Shown: piece after piece, positions 9,336 to 21,836 of the stretch
Position numbering within the stretch: the stretch's first letter is position 1
Layout of the letters: each line of letters starts with the position of its first letter
Assembly: GCA_963682025.1 (NCBI GenBank)
Contig: OY821521.1
Span: forward strand, 122,935,083-122,999,082
Direction: 5' to 3'
Length of the DNA: 64,000 bases
From: Cordilura impudica
Lineage: Eukaryota > Arthropoda > Insecta > Diptera > Scathophagidae
Program-made: the position numbers and the translations under genes
The notes under the pieces: generated by a model
The model's database searches: none
Seen by the model: only the letters and a program-made list of their open reading frames with translations
What the model was told of the DNA's origin: nothing

Positions 9336-12300
9336 ATGAACAACAAGGATTTAAAAAACTCAACGAAGCCAGTAACATGTTTCAACTGTCAAGAGACTGG
9401 TCACTACGCATCAAGTTGCCCCAAGATTAACCGCAAAAGGTTTAGTGAAAGCGATGAGATTGCTGCAAGAAACCGACGGGTGGAGCTATGTACTGTTGGT
9501 GTACCTGCTGGGACATTTAACCATTCTGGTGAGGAATTCGGCTTCATTTTTGACTCAGGTTCCGAATGTTCACTCATTCAAGAGTCTATAAGTTATAAAT
9601 TTCGGGGTAAACGTTGTTTTAATGTACTGACAATGACAGGGATTGGAAAAACGAGTGTTAATAGTACTTTTCAAATTTTATCGGTAATTGAAGTCGAGGG
9701 AATCGTTCTGGAAGTTTTGTTTCATGTTCTGCCAGATCCCTATTTGCATAATAAGATAATGATTGGGAGAGAAATTCTTCATCAAGGTATTACGGTACAT
9801 ATGGCGTCAGACAAGTTGTGTTTAAGTAGAGAGAACTTTGTTTTGACTTGTGAGACAACTACACCTTGGGATATAAATTTTGATTCAATTGACACTGACA
9901 TTCCTCAGAACCTAAAGCCAAAATTGATAGATACCTTAAATTTTTTTAGAAAAAATTTTGTTACAACATTTCCTAAATCTCATGCTAATGTGACACCGAT
10001 GCAAATAGGCCTAAAAGATCCTTACAAAACGGTTTATAGACGTCCCTATCGTTTAAGTGCAGAGGAACGCTGTGTTGTTCGAAACAGAGTTAATGAACTT
10101 CTAGATTGTGGTATTATTCGTCCTAGTTCATCACCTTTTGCCAGTCCTATACTTCTTGTGAAGAAGAAAGATGGTGCTGACCGTATGTGTGTGGATTTTC
10201 GGGAATTAAACGATAATACGATTCCGGATAGGTTTCCTTTGCCTTTAATATCAGATCAAATTGATCGTTTACATGGTTCTAACTTTTTCACGAGCTTGGA
10301 CATGGCTTCAGGATTCCATCAAATACCTATTCATTTTGACTCGGTTAAGTATACAGCTTTTGTAACACCTGATGGTCAATATGAGTTTTTGACAATGCCA
10401 TTTGGACTTCGAAATGCCCCATCGGTTTTTCAACGTGCGGTAATGAATGCTTTAGGTGATTTAGTTAATTCGTTTGTTGTTGTCTACATGGATGACATTT
10501 TAATTGTAGCTTCTAATGCTGAAGAAGCATTGGAAAGACTCCGCATTGTACTCCAGGTGCTCACTGACAAGGGTTTCTCACTGAATTTGAAAACATGTTC
10601 GTTTCTTAAGCAGAAAGTACAATACCTCGGTTTTGAAGTCAGTGCTGGAAAGGTAAAGCCAAACCCTAAGAAAATTGAGGCCTTGACTACGTTGCCTCCA
10701 CCCGAAACTGTTACTCAATTGCGCCAATTTATAGGACTTGCATCCTACTTTAGAAAGTTTGTCCCTAAATTTTCTCAGATTATGGCCCCATTGTATTCTT
10801 TAACATCTAGCAAGAGTAAAATTGATTGGAAACCCGTGCATGAAGCTTTAAGACAACAGATGATAACAGTTTTGACTTCTGAGCCTGTATTGGTTATATT
10901 TGATCCTTCATGCCCAATAGAACTTCATACGGATGCTAGTGCTATTGGATATGGTGCTGTTTTAATGCAAAAAAAAGATGGGAAGAGTTTTGTGGTTGCC
11001 TACTTTAGTAAGAGAACTTCGGGCGCTGAATCTAAGTACCACTCTTACGAATTAGAAACCCTTGCTGTTGTCAACGCGATTAAGCATTTTCGCCACTATT
11101 TACACGGGCGAAGATTTGTTGTTGTTACTGACTGTAACTCCTTACAAGCTTCACGTAAAAAGCTTGATCTTACTCCTAGAGTGCATAGATGGTGGGCTTT
11201 CTTACAGGCATTTGATTTTGAAGTTGTCTATAGAAAAGGGAACAGCATGTGTCATGCAGACTTCTTTTCAAGGAATCCACTGCCTTCATCTGATACAGTA
11301 TATGGAAAAGTTGAGCCCAAAATCGTTAACATAGCCGAACTGTCTGATAATTGGCTTTTGGCAGAGCAACAGCGTGATGAGGAAATTGTAAAACTTATGT
11401 CCGATTTAAGTGAAGGTAAACTTCATGATGATATATCTAAGACTTATGACATTCGATCAGGAGTCCTTTATCGAAAAGTGCAACGTAACGGTAGGTCACT
11501 ATGCTTGCCAATAGTTCCCAGATCTTTGAGATGGTCAATTATCAATAACACTCACGAGTCTCTGATGCATTTGGGCTATGAGAAAACTCTGGAGAAGGTC
11601 TACGAGAATTATTGGTTCGAGAACATGTCCAAATTTGTGAGAAAATTTGTGGATAACTGTGTGACATGTAAGATTTCCAAGTCTCACTCAGGGAAAATTC
11701 AAGCCGAGTTGCATTCTATTCCGTAGATTGCTATCCCTTGGCACACTTTACACATTGACGCGACTGGGAAACTGAGTGGAAAAAGTGATAGAAAAGAGTA
11801 CGTCTTTGTATTGATTGACGCGTTCACAAAATACGTTCTGTTGCATCATACAATTAACATAGACACACTTAGTAGTATTGCGGCATTAAGACATGCTATC
11901 TCTTTATTTGGTGCTCCAATAAGAGTTATTGCAGATCAAGGTCGTTGTTTTGCGAGCCGAGAGTTTGAAGAATTTTGTAGTAAGCACAATATTAATTTAC
12001 ATTTTATCGCAACAGGTAGTGCTCGTGCGAACGGTCAAGTTGAGCGTGTAATGAGTACGTTAAAGAATATGCTCACGGCAGTTGAGACGAATAATCGGAC
12101 CTGGCAGGATGCTCTTCCTGATGTTCAATTAGCCTTGAATTGTACTCAAAGTCGTGTTACCAAACATAGTTCATTGGAATTGCTTATAGGTAAGGTAGCT
12201 AGACCTATCGAAATGCTAGTGTCTGATGAAATTGAACCATTGGTAAACCTTGATGAAGTTCGAAATGAGGCCATTTGTAATATAGAAAAAAATGCTTGTT

Positions 12301-12563
12301 ATGATAAGATCAGATTTGATAGTACTAAGTCTAGATTGGACAATTTTGTTGTAGGTGACTTGGTGTTACTACAAAACGAGGAGCGCAATCAGACAAAGCT
12401 TGATCCAAAATACAAGGGTCCATTTAGAGTGATGGAAGTTTTGGATGGTGACCGATATATAGTTAAGTCTTTAAGTTGTAATCGAACGTATAAGTATGCT
12501 CGTGATCGTATAAGGCGAATGCCAGAAGGTTATGTCCCTGTTGATATTGATGAAGTTAGTTGA
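9336..12563 (+). pseudogene. pol: Pol of the mdg3-like element, one nonsense codon
   Basis: Begins ATG 9336, in the same frame as gag and directly after its TGA. Domains in order: a CCHC knuckle (CFNCQETGHYASSC), protease with FDSGSE near 9549, RT with YMDDILIV near 10488, RNase H with HTDAS and TDCNS, and the integrase HHCC zinc domain (HESLMHLGYE to CVTC). TAG at 11724-11726 stops the frame before the integrase core. The frame then continues open from 11727 to TGA 12561, with core motifs LHIDATG, IADQGRCF and NGQVERV still readable. Apart from that stop everything is intact, so the lesion is recent or a sequencing error. This copy should not make full integrase. Confidence 0.9.
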
Positions 12564-13141
12564 GTTTTCTGTTAATAATGTATGATTAATGTAAAATAAA
12601 AATGTGAAAATATAATACGCATTGTTGTGGTTGATGGTGATTGCATTGCTGGATAGAAGCAATGGTTGAAAATTAATATCACCGGAAAGAGGTGGTATTA
12701 ATTATTTGTGCCGGATGGAGGCATTGTAGTATCAGTGGATGTATCACTGGATGGTTCAATTCAGTAACCGGATAGAGGTTGCTGTTTGAATAATGTCACT
12801 GGAAAGAAGTGATAGTAATTTTATAAGTAATTGGAGAGAAATTACTGAAGTCATCAATGTGTATTACATTTGAAATAAGTTCAATATTGGCATTTAGATG
12901 GGCGAGAGTCTAATACAATGGTATGGTGCGTATGATTAGATATGACTGTGGTTGATTTGTTTTATGGGATATAAAACTGTAATAGATGTTAAGAATGTGG
13001 TTAGATCGTACAATTTGGTTTTGTTAACTGAAGGTTTATTCTGGTCACAATTGACCGAGTGGTTGAGCAAGATACTTCTTAGAGTTCTGTTTCTCATTTC
13101 AGATGGATTGCACGAGGACGTGCAAAACGCCAGGATGGCCG
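12564..13141 (+). other. 3' noncoding region of the mdg3-like element
   Basis: 578 bp between pol and the 3' LTR without a supportable ORF. The first half holds the hairpin array at 12644-12846. The last 40 bases carry a perfect stem TTGCACG/CGTGCAA with an AGGA loop (13108-13125) and a weaker GCC/GGC stem at 13129-13139. The usual purine-rich primer tract before the LTR is absent; the bases before TGTCGG are GCCAGGATGGCCG. Confidence 0.75.
12644..12846 (+). other. Array of seven hairpins with GGANRGA loops
   Basis: Seven consecutive inverted repeats. Loops begin at 12651, 12684, 12713, 12738, 12770, 12801 and 12833, 25-33 bases apart (mean about 30). Six loops read GGATAGA, GGAAAGA, GGATGGA, GGATAGA, GGAAAGA and GGAGAGA; the fourth is divergent (GATGTAT). 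Stem sequences differ but each is self-complementary: ATTGCT/AGCAAT, a 13-bp stem at 12671-12703 with one G-U, GTGCC/GGCAT, CAGTG/CACTG, a long bulged stem at 12755-12790, TCACT/AGTGA, and AGTAATT/AATTACT. Constant loops on covarying stems indicate selection on RNA structure. A Gag or host protein binding role is inferred. It lies in genomic RNA downstream of pol. Confidence 0.75.
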
Positions 13142-13425
13142 TGTCGGAGTATTGAATGTATTTTTGAGTAGAAAACCGCAAGCGTTGACTGTTATGTCAA
13201 GCTTGGGCAGAATCGACTGGCGCTACTGAATATATAAGGAAGAATAGAGAAGGCGGAGAACAGTTTGTGAAGTAGTGGCAAGATCGAGACTGCCTTGTTA
13301 AATTAATAAAAATAAATATTTGAAAGCGATTTGAAGCTTTATTGAAAATAATTTGAAGTTAAAATAAATTGAAAAAAAACATGGAAAATTATAATTCTGA
13401 AAAGAATACTTTTACTTATTCGACA
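13142..13425 (+). repeat. 3' LTR of the mdg3-like element
   Basis: 284 bp, same as the 5' LTR apart from a 2-bp deletion near 13271. It also carries the gag ATG (about 13381) but the frame runs out a few codons into the flanking LINE sequence. The TATATA following 13425 matches the bases before the 5' LTR. Confidence 0.93.
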
Positions 13426-15620
13426 TATATATAAATAGTTCAAGCTTTTGTACTTTTTCTTCTTAATAATTAATAGTAATTTACAAAATTATATACATAT
13501 ATAACTACATATAATAATATTGGAGGCAAAATTTAAAAAAAACCTATTTGAAGCTTTTTTTATTTTAATAAAAACCACTTAAAGATCTACTTACAAGCTA
13601 GCTAAGCTGATGTCAATTCATTAATGTAGGGGTGTTCAGAACAAAAGCATCTGGAATAAAAGTTTGTAGTCAATTTGTTTAACCTAGAAACAACAAGATC
13701 TATATTCGAAATTGTGTGAAGCCTTAGTGTTGGAAAAAACCATGGAAGATTATATATAAGTTTGAGTAACTTGTTTTGTGCGATTTGAAGTTTTTTAATA
13801 TGACAGGCTGCACTTTTAGCCCACATAGGAGCTGCATAAAATATTAAGGCATGAAAAATTAGTTTGAATATTAATCTTTTGTTTTCTATACTTAGAGCAG
13901 AGTTTCGGTTTATAAAAGGATAAAGAACGCGGGTCAGAATATTCACTTTGTTTATTATGTACTGTACATGCTCTTTAAATTTAATTTTTGGATCAAGAAT
14001 TATTCCTAAATATTTTACTTTTTGTTCCCATGGAACTTCCGTGTTTAAAAAAATAATGTTTCTTTGCGGAATATAACAAAATTTTCTTTTTCGTGTAAAT
14101 ATATAGCCTGCGTTTTATCAGGATTGAGTGTTATTTTCCACTTATTGAAATAATTTGTTAATTTTTCTAAATCCCTTTGAAGGTTGGAAATAATGTTTTC
14201 AGAGAGTATATCAGAACATAATACTGCTGTATCATCTGGAAATACGGACATGGTGCAACTTTCAAGATGGGGCAAATCTGAAGTATACAAGTTATATAAA
14301 ATAGGTGAAAGACAGGAGCCCTGGGGACATCCTGCAAGTATACTAAAAGTTTCAGAACATAACGAACCAATATAAACTTTAAAGGAGCGGCTAGACAGAA
14401 AACTTTCGATTATTTTAATTAAATAACTGGCGACGTTAAAACTAATCATTTTATAAATAAGGCCATCGTGCCACACAGAATCGAAGGCAGCTTTGACGTC
14501 TAGTAGTACCATACCCGTTGAGTTTTGAAGGTCAAAATTTTTGGTTACCAAATTTCTGATTCACACTAAGGATTGAACTGTGTTGTGCTCCTTTCGGAAG
14601 CCGAATTGATGGTTAGGAAAAATTCCGTTAGATTCAAAAAAGAACATTAGTTTTTCATTTATAATTCTCTTGAAAATTTTACCTATAGACGACAATAGGC
14701 TAATTGGACGATATGAAGAGGGGTTATCTGCAGATTTGTTCGGCTTTCGAATTGGAATAACTTTTGCTTTCTTGAAATCTAGCGGAAAGTAGCTTTGTTT
14801 TAAACATGAGGTAAAATAACGGTTAAAAATTTATGCGATTTTTTTGGAAGATATTTAAGACATTTATTATTAACTCCATCAATTCCAGGAGCCTTTCTTG
14901 CTTTTAGCTTTTTAATTACATCACTAATTTGGGATGTACTTATTAATATATCATCGGAGATGTTAGGAGCACTTAATCTAAACGATTGAGCTAATTCATT
15001 AACTTGCGAGTTTGTGTCAGTGTCACCTAAATTGTGGAAAATTGAGTGATTAGATGCAAAAGTTTGGGCCATAATATTACATTTTTCAACATTTGTAGTG
15101 AATCTAGAGTTGTTGTGATTTAAAATAGGTATAGTGTTACATTTTTTTCTCGTTATTTTGGTAAGGTTCCAGAACGGAGCTGCATTTTTGTCCAAAGTTG
15201 CCAATAAATTGGACCAATACTTATTTTTTAGTTTTTCCATTCCCTCGCCTATTTTTCTATTGAGGATTTTCATATCATAAAAATCTGTCAGGCTACGATA
15301 TCGTTGCCAGTTTCGTCGGCAAGCATTTCGTTGTTGTATGCAAATTTTCAGATACAATGGTAGGGATTTCCGATGAAACGAAGGTGATTTTTTTGGAATG
15401 CTTATATCGATGGCCTCATTTATAAGGTCCTTAAATTGTGTAATCGCCAAATCGATTTGAGCATTAGAAGTAATATCCCTTATATCGGGAATATTAGTAT
15501 TTCTTATAAGGTATCTCTGGAAAGATAACCAATTTGCATTTTTATAGTCAAGCAAAACTAAAGTAGACCTGTTAACTCACTAGTGAGATTTATTTGAAAT
15601 GGTAGGTGATCAGAACTAAG
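13426..15620 (-). mobile_element. Jockey-type LINE, segment 2 (RT and 3' region)
   Basis: Middle part of the split LINE, bounded left by the mdg3-like element and right by the Osvaldo-like element. The four bases TAAG at 15617-15620 recur at 26892-26895, the target duplication of the Osvaldo-like insertion. The coding sequence resumes here in frame after the endonuclease piece at 26892-27135. Confidence 0.88.
13602..15620 (-). pseudogene. LINE ORF2, endonuclease end and reverse transcriptase
   Basis: Starts at the right edge with the endonuclease motif SSDHLPF, then a linker, then RT: KLKARKAPGIDGVN, the RPISLLS box, the VLLDVKAAFDSVWH block, the GCPQGSCLSP box, and the catalytic box, which here reads FPDD near 14245 instead of the usual F/Y-A-D-D. 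The C-terminal region ends near 13602 with LRLHTISNID. Breaks: a frameshift near 15565, a frameshift near 14820, a TGA near 14565 and a frameshift near 14060 in a homopolymer. Jockey clade by overall pattern. Not functional in this copy. Confidence 0.85.
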
Positions 15621-18341
15621 TGTAACGCGTAGCCTTTAGGGTTGGGCGCCATTTGAATTGCAATGCATTTGGCTAATCAAATGGGGTGTATTGTATTCGA
15701 ATAATTAATATGTTTATAAAAGATGAAATGGATATGATGGTGTTGTACTAAATTTATACATTATCCCTATTAATACCCTATGGTCACAGTTTGAAACGGT
15801 ACGCACGTGCTCGGCAAGCTAGCTAGTTCGGGAGATAGGGGCGGGGATCTTGATTCACTGTCTGACCTTAAGCTGTACAACTAAAAATAAATCACGTGCG
15901 CTTTGGATGCCCTTAGACAAAATAAATAAACAAAAACAAAAAAATATATTACCCATTTTCATGTGCACAGTCCTTCGATAGAGCTGAGGTGTTAAAGCTC
16001 TTAGACTCTATACCCTCCCTTCCTGTGGTTCTTCTAGTGTCTGGTTTAGTTTTGAAAACCCCCAAATACAATTTACCTTTACCTTAGACCTTTAAAAGTT
16101 TTACTGAAGCAAGAGAACTATTCTATTTTAAAATTCGTTATTTTTATTGTATAACAAAATTGCGATTCATAAAATTCGTATTTTTAAATTTTACTTATTA
16201 ATATAAACTTATAGCTTTATAAGGTTAATAATTGAAATAGTAAATATTTGTTAATGTATTCATTTCAAAGAGATTTTTATGACGAATGCAAATTTAAGTA
16301 ATAAGAGCCCTTTTAGAAAGAGAATAGCTTATTGAATTGTAGCATGCGATAAAAATTTCTTTGCATAAAACAATTGCTGGTAACTAATATAAATGGTATG
16401 AAGGCGTAATAAAGAGAATGATTTTTGAACAAACTTACATTATCGTATTTTGGTTACTCCAACGCTGCATGAAGGCCTCCCTGCATTGTCGATGTATGTT
16501 TGTGGCTTTGATGATAATGATGAAGTATGAAACAATTTTATATATTAAGAGTTTGTACTCTTTGTATTAGTTGCGTTATAATAAAATGATTATGTTATTT
16601 TGAACATTTCACAACAACAAAATTAACTCGTAGTATTGCAACCTTATTAGCTTATTTTCTCTTCTTATAACGTATTTGCAATAATAAGATTTAATAATTG
16701 TTATAATTGAGTTTAATATATATGTATATGAGTTTATACTGGAATTTTATGAATTTCTTAAAGAACAACAATTAAATTTTTTAGTGATCAAAACTTTTAA
16801 ATTGAAATATGTTACACATAGACATCATAGTAGGTCATTTACATATAGTGATAGGGTGAATTTAGAATAGATATTAGGTATTTTAATAAGTTTTTGGACT
16901 TTAATTTTAAATAAATTTAATTTAACATTTTTTTTTGTTTTGTATGGCGTTACTTAAACAACCTATAATTGTAAGTAGAATTTTAATTAAAGTTCAGAAT
17001 ACATTATTAGTTAGAATAAACATATTTATAGTTTTTGCATGTTTCTTTTAACAATTTATAACAAAATATAATGAGTTTTAATTCCTTTTTTTTAGATTTA
17101 AGAACGCTGTAAGTTCTAATTCAGTATTTTGAAATAACTCGTATTATTAATACCATTCTAAATCGGGATTTTTTTTGATGGAATATGAATATAAATATGT
17201 ATATATAAAGATGTAGATAGATTATAATAAAATAGGTCGGTGTTGCAAATTAATATTTATTAACAAATCGATTAACCACGCTCAATAATGTTGATGGACA
17301 TCTAAGGCCATGGTGAAATATAGATCAACTGGTTGTTTAGAACAATCCTTAAAGTTTCAGTCTCTCGAGTGACAGAAGCCGCTTTGAACAGACCATGCAG
17401 CTGTCCCTCTTTGGAGTGAAGTATGATGCAATACCCGAGCGACTTACTGACTATTAGTTGAATTTGGTATTAACCCAATTTATGTTTAACAAGTATGCCT
17501 TTTTATACCAAAAAATGCTATGTTTCTCTGAGATTTGGGAAATTCTGGTAAATTGCTCTGAAGATTGTGGACGGAGTGATGTTGGAAACTTAAATGATTT
17601 TTTTTTTATACAGGTTCATAATACAGGCTCGGAATTTGGGTATAATTTCCACAAATCTTCTGTATTTCGGCGTTTTATATCCCGACTAAATTGAACAATT
17701 AATCTTCCATTAACTTTGACTATTTTAATAATCAAGTATTGTTAATGGGGATTTAAATTTTTACTTATATAAAACAATTACGTTTCACTTTGTATTAATC
17801 ACTTTAAAGTTCTTACTTATTTCACTGCCACAATCAGAAAAAACGCAATAGAATTTTGTACAAAAGATCAAACCTTTTATCATTCTACTTGGATGCTAGG
17901 TCAATGCAAGTGTATTGAAAGCTGTTGTAAGAAAGGTACAAAAAGATAAAACTGCAATGATTTAACTATCTCGCTCATCATGTATACAAATGTGTATCAA
18001 CTATACATGAAACATACATGATATGAGGTAAAAGTAAAGCACAAAGTAAAAAATAATAAAGAGCAAGTTTAACCTCCAAAATATAAGAAATATAATAGTG
18101 TTAGACCATTCGTCAGTGACGGTTATTATGGGGAAATTTAGGGGATAAACTGATATGAGTTTGCTAACTTATTTTTAAAAGTACCAAAAGTTTTATACTT
18201 AAAACTATTATATTGTTACTGTAAAACAAATAATTGTTCTTATAGCATTTTGCTATTAACATAATTATAACTTAAATCAAGATTTATTTTACAATCTTGC
18301 CAAACCAAAATTTGCGAACAAACTAAAAATCGGTCATTACA
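15621..18341 (-). repeat. 3' LTR (left copy) of the Osvaldo-like element
   Basis: 2,721 bp, matching 23668-26891 end to end apart from a 504-bp insertion there. Very AT-rich, without a conserved ORF. No purine tract is evident at the junction with the internal region on -. The element-3' end carries a second copy of the primer-site core (15641-15651). A less AT-rich patch at 17280-17450 may hold the promoter; that is inference. Confidence 0.93.
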
Positions 18342-18388
18342 AAACAGGTTGTGTAGAGTTGTTCCTAACAATGAAACAAAAGCTGAAG

Positions 18389-21300
18389 TCACGTACGAAT
18401 ATCTTTTGCATGAAATTTACCAATATTTTTGCCTGACATGTCTTGTAAGTCGTAATAACACGAACCATGCTTTGCTATAATTTTAGCCTTTTCAAATTGA
18501 TTAACAAGTTTGCTATTAAAATGGTCAACTGCTTTAGATTGAGAAAAATTTCTCCTATAGACTGTTTGGCCTATTTCATAATTTACTGAACGAGAACGAA
18601 GATTATATGTTTTAGCGTTTTTCTCATAAGATTTTCGTATATTATCTTGAGCTTTTTGCCTTATCAATTCTAACTTTGCATCAACTTTTAACTCTGCCTT
18701 CGGAACTTCTAACAAATTTAATTTTCGCAAAAGAGAATATGATTTTTCCATTCATCAACATATTTTGTCCAAATAGAAGATAATAAGGAGAAAACCCTGT
18801 ACTAACGTGTACGGAACTTCTTAAGGCGTAACTAATTGCTGAAAGGTTATCATCCCAATCTTTTTGTGAAGGCTTAACGTAAGCTCTCACCGCAGCTAAA
18901 ACAGAACGGTTTACTCTCTCACTTGCGTTAGCTTGTGGTGAATAAATTGCGGTTAAATTATGGAAAACACCATAAGAATCTAAAAATTGCTTAAATAAGT
19001 TTGATTTGAATTGCACTCCATTATCTGTTGTGATAGATTCTGGAGCACCGAATATATGAAAAATACGTTTTTCTATAAACTCTACAATGACGTTAGCTGT
19101 GAATTTTTTTATGGGTTCTAAAAAATTAAATTTTGACAAGTGGTCTAGAACTATTATGATTCCAACATTACCTGACGATGACCTTGGATAGGGACCAAGT
19201 AAATCTAAATATAGTTTTTGGAAAACACGAACAGACGTCGACTGTTGACCCATTGGCGGTCTTAGAATTTTATTTGTTGCTTTTGTTTCTTTGCAAACTT
19301 CACAAGAAAGCACATACTCAGAAATTTGTTTTACCATTTTAGGCCAAAAGAAAAATGTTTTTAATCGACGTAAAGTCTTTCCTACACCTCCATGAGCACA
19401 AAGAGGGTGATCATGAGCTCTTTTTATTAAATCGTTGGTTAACGAGAGGGGAACCCAAAGTTTCCAAGACAATTGCTCTTGAACTGCATCTCCTGTTGGA
19501 TGTTCAGCTCGTTTATAAATAAAACCATCAACGATTTTTATATCTGGGATATATTTTATTTTAGTTTGAAGTTTTTCCGTTAAGGCCTCTAAATCTATCT
19601 CAACTGAGTTGTCAATTTCATTTATACAAAAATTTTCAAAACGGGTAATATCAATTTCATTATTATCTTCCGAATATATACGAGATAACGAATCTGACAC
19701 TATATTTTGACTTCCTCGTCTATGTCTTATCGTAAAGGTAAATCCTTGTAGCTTCAATGCCCATCTGGCCAGTCTACCATTTAAGTCTGTCTGACTCATA
19801 AGCCATTTCAGTGAGGCATGATCAGTTATGATTTCAAAATCGTGACCTTCTACATAAGCTCGAAACTTTTTAATGGCCATTACAGCGGCAAGACATTCTT
19901 GTTCTGAAACTGAATAGTTTCTTTGAGCTGAAGTTAATTTATGACTCATGTAAGCTACAGGTACTTCGTCTCCTTCGCCATTTCGTTGTGCTAGTACTGC
20001 CCCAATCCCATATTGACTAGCGTCACATTGAATCGAAAACGGACGTTAAAAATCCGGATTATGTAACACCGGAGCGGAACATAGTGAATTTTTAAGTTCT
20101 TCAAATGAAGCTTTTGCTTTGTCGGACCAAATAAATTTCTTATTTTTCTGTAACATATCGGTAAGAGGTGATGTCACAGTCGCAAAATTACGGACAAATC
20201 GTCTATACCAACCACAAATTCCTAAAAACCTTCTCAACTGACGGACGGATGTTGGTAATGGATAATCTCGGATAGCTTTCACTTTGTCCGGGTCTGTTTT
20301 AATCGATCCATGGCCGATTATATGTCCTAAGTATTTAACTTGTTTGAGTACAAATTTGCTCTTTTCAACATTTATTGTCAAGTTCGCTTTTCTCATTTCT
20401 AAAGCAACTTCGTGCAATAATATGATGTGTTCGTCAAATGTTTCAGTTATTAAAAGTAAATCATCTAAATATATAAAAACTTTTGTTCGCAAATGAGCCA
20501 GAATGACTTTATCCATAAGTCTGGACATCGTCTGTGCCGCATTGCATAAACCAAATGGCATAGTAACAAATTGGTAGAGGGGACGACCAGGCACAGCGAA
20601 AGCAGTCTTCTCCTTTGACTCTTCATCCAATGGAATTTGCCAGAAGGCGTCCTTCAAGTCAAGACTTGAAATAAATCTTGCCTTTGGGAGCCTTCTGAGA
20701 ATACCATCAATTAGAGGCAAAGGGTAAGCATCTTTAACGGTGACACTGTTCACTTTTCTAGCGTCTAGACACAGTCGTACTTTCCCAGGCTTACGCACCA
20801 GAGCCAGAGGCGATGACCATGGACTTTGGGACTCTTCTATTACTCCTAATTGAATCATTCTGTCTAATTCTTCAAATAACAATTTTTCAACAGCAGGTGA
20901 TACTGCAAAATGTCTTTGCTTAATTGGTTTGCTATCAGAAGTATCTATTACATGGGTTACTAATGAAGTTCTTCCTAGTCCTTTTTTTGTGTATGACGGA
21001 AATGAATTGATAGCTTCATCTAGTCTTATTTTCTCATCTGCGTTTAAAATATGAATGTTATCATCAGATTCCAATTCACTTAAACTTGAATTTTTGCAAT
21101 TTGAAACGGTTCCTTCAAATAAATCTTTGCCTAAGCCAAAAGCTCTAAAAAAATCTACACCCAAGTATAGGTTTTGTATTAAATTTGGTATAATTAAAAA
21201 GTTTAAAATTTTTGATTCTCCTCCAAAATTTATTGTAGTTTTAACACTACCAACTGCGGAATGTTTTCTTCCATCAGCTGTTTTTAAATGTATACTGAAT

Positions 21301-21836
21301 TTATTGAAAGGGTGTTTATTTTCGTTCAAGAATTTTGTGGCATAATCAGATGCAAAACAAGAAACTGTAGCGCCAGTATCTATCATACCAACAACATTTT
21401 CATCAAAAATTTTAACATTTGCAAATGGTCTTAAATCGAAAGTGTTTTTATCGGAAATTATTGCCGAACAAAAACTTTTCCTATTTCTTATAACTTTTTT
21501 CCAAAATTCTCTTAATCTCTTTGTAGATCTTTTTACTTTAACAACAATATTTTGTTTAATTAGTTCTGCATTAAAAATTCTAAATTTTGCTTCTTTATAT
21601 TCTTTTAATCTTATATGGTATGGTTTTAAATATCTTGGAATAAAACTTGTTTTTGAAAATTCGTTTTTGAAGTTTGTTTTATTCAGAATTGCTAAAGGTT
21701 CAGTTTGACATTCAGTAGACCTTAAATTTGAGTGGATTTGGATTGAAACTTTCTCAGTTTCGCATTGTTTTGGTAGTTTTTTTTGGAAACTTGTTACATT
21801 TCGCACAATTGGGTTTAAAAACATTTGGACTACCAC
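18389..21836 (-). pseudogene. pol: Pol of the Osvaldo-like element
   Basis: On - the frame starts near 21836 and runs through protease (MIDTGATVSCF near 21380), RT (FIYLDDLLLI near 20480) and a TAA at 20046-20048. It then continues in the same frame with RNase H (QCDASQYG, ITDHASLKWL, VSDSLSRI) and integrase: a zinc domain ending CEVC, a core with LDLLGPYP, TTDNGVQF and NASERVNRS, then a frameshift near 18750 after FGQNM into the C-terminal domain (YNLRSRSVNYEIGQTVYRRN) ending at 18389. Thus one nonsense codon at the RT/RNase H junction and one frameshift. It overlaps the end of gag in the +1 frame around an A8 run (21777-21784), so normal expression may use frameshifting. Confidence 0.88.

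Larger units (their letters stand above)
8261..13425 (+). mobile_element. mdg3/blastopia-like LTR retrotransposon
   Basis: Complete element with LTRs 8261-8546 and 13142-13425 that differ only by a 2-bp indel (GTGAAGAGTAG versus GTGAAGTAG), so it is a recent insertion. The LTRs have perfect inverted tips TGTCG/CGACA. It sits in a TA-rich site with TATA(T) on both sides. Gene order is gag, protease, RT, RNase H, integrase, with no env. The RT/RNase H pattern (YFSKRTSGAESKYHS, TDCNSLQASRKK) resembles the mdg3/blastopia/micropia group. Oddities are the gag start inside the LTR, an in-frame stop between gag and pol, and a structured 3' noncoding region. Confidence 0.9.

Noticed and set aside
12644..12846. 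CRISPR-like spacing of the hairpin array
   Set aside because: No repeated direct repeat of CRISPR length; only loops are constant, stems vary, and the setting is a eukaryotic retrotransposon.
17458..17694. ORF on + in the long LTR, also seen at 25505-25735
   Set aside because: Antisense to the element, not conserved between the two LTRs at its 3' end (frameshifted) and without recognisable domains.
21777..21784. A8 run as a -1 ribosomal slippery site for gag-pol
   Set aside because: Pol is in the +1 frame relative to gag here, not -1, and gag already has other frameshifts in this copy, so no firm claim is possible.
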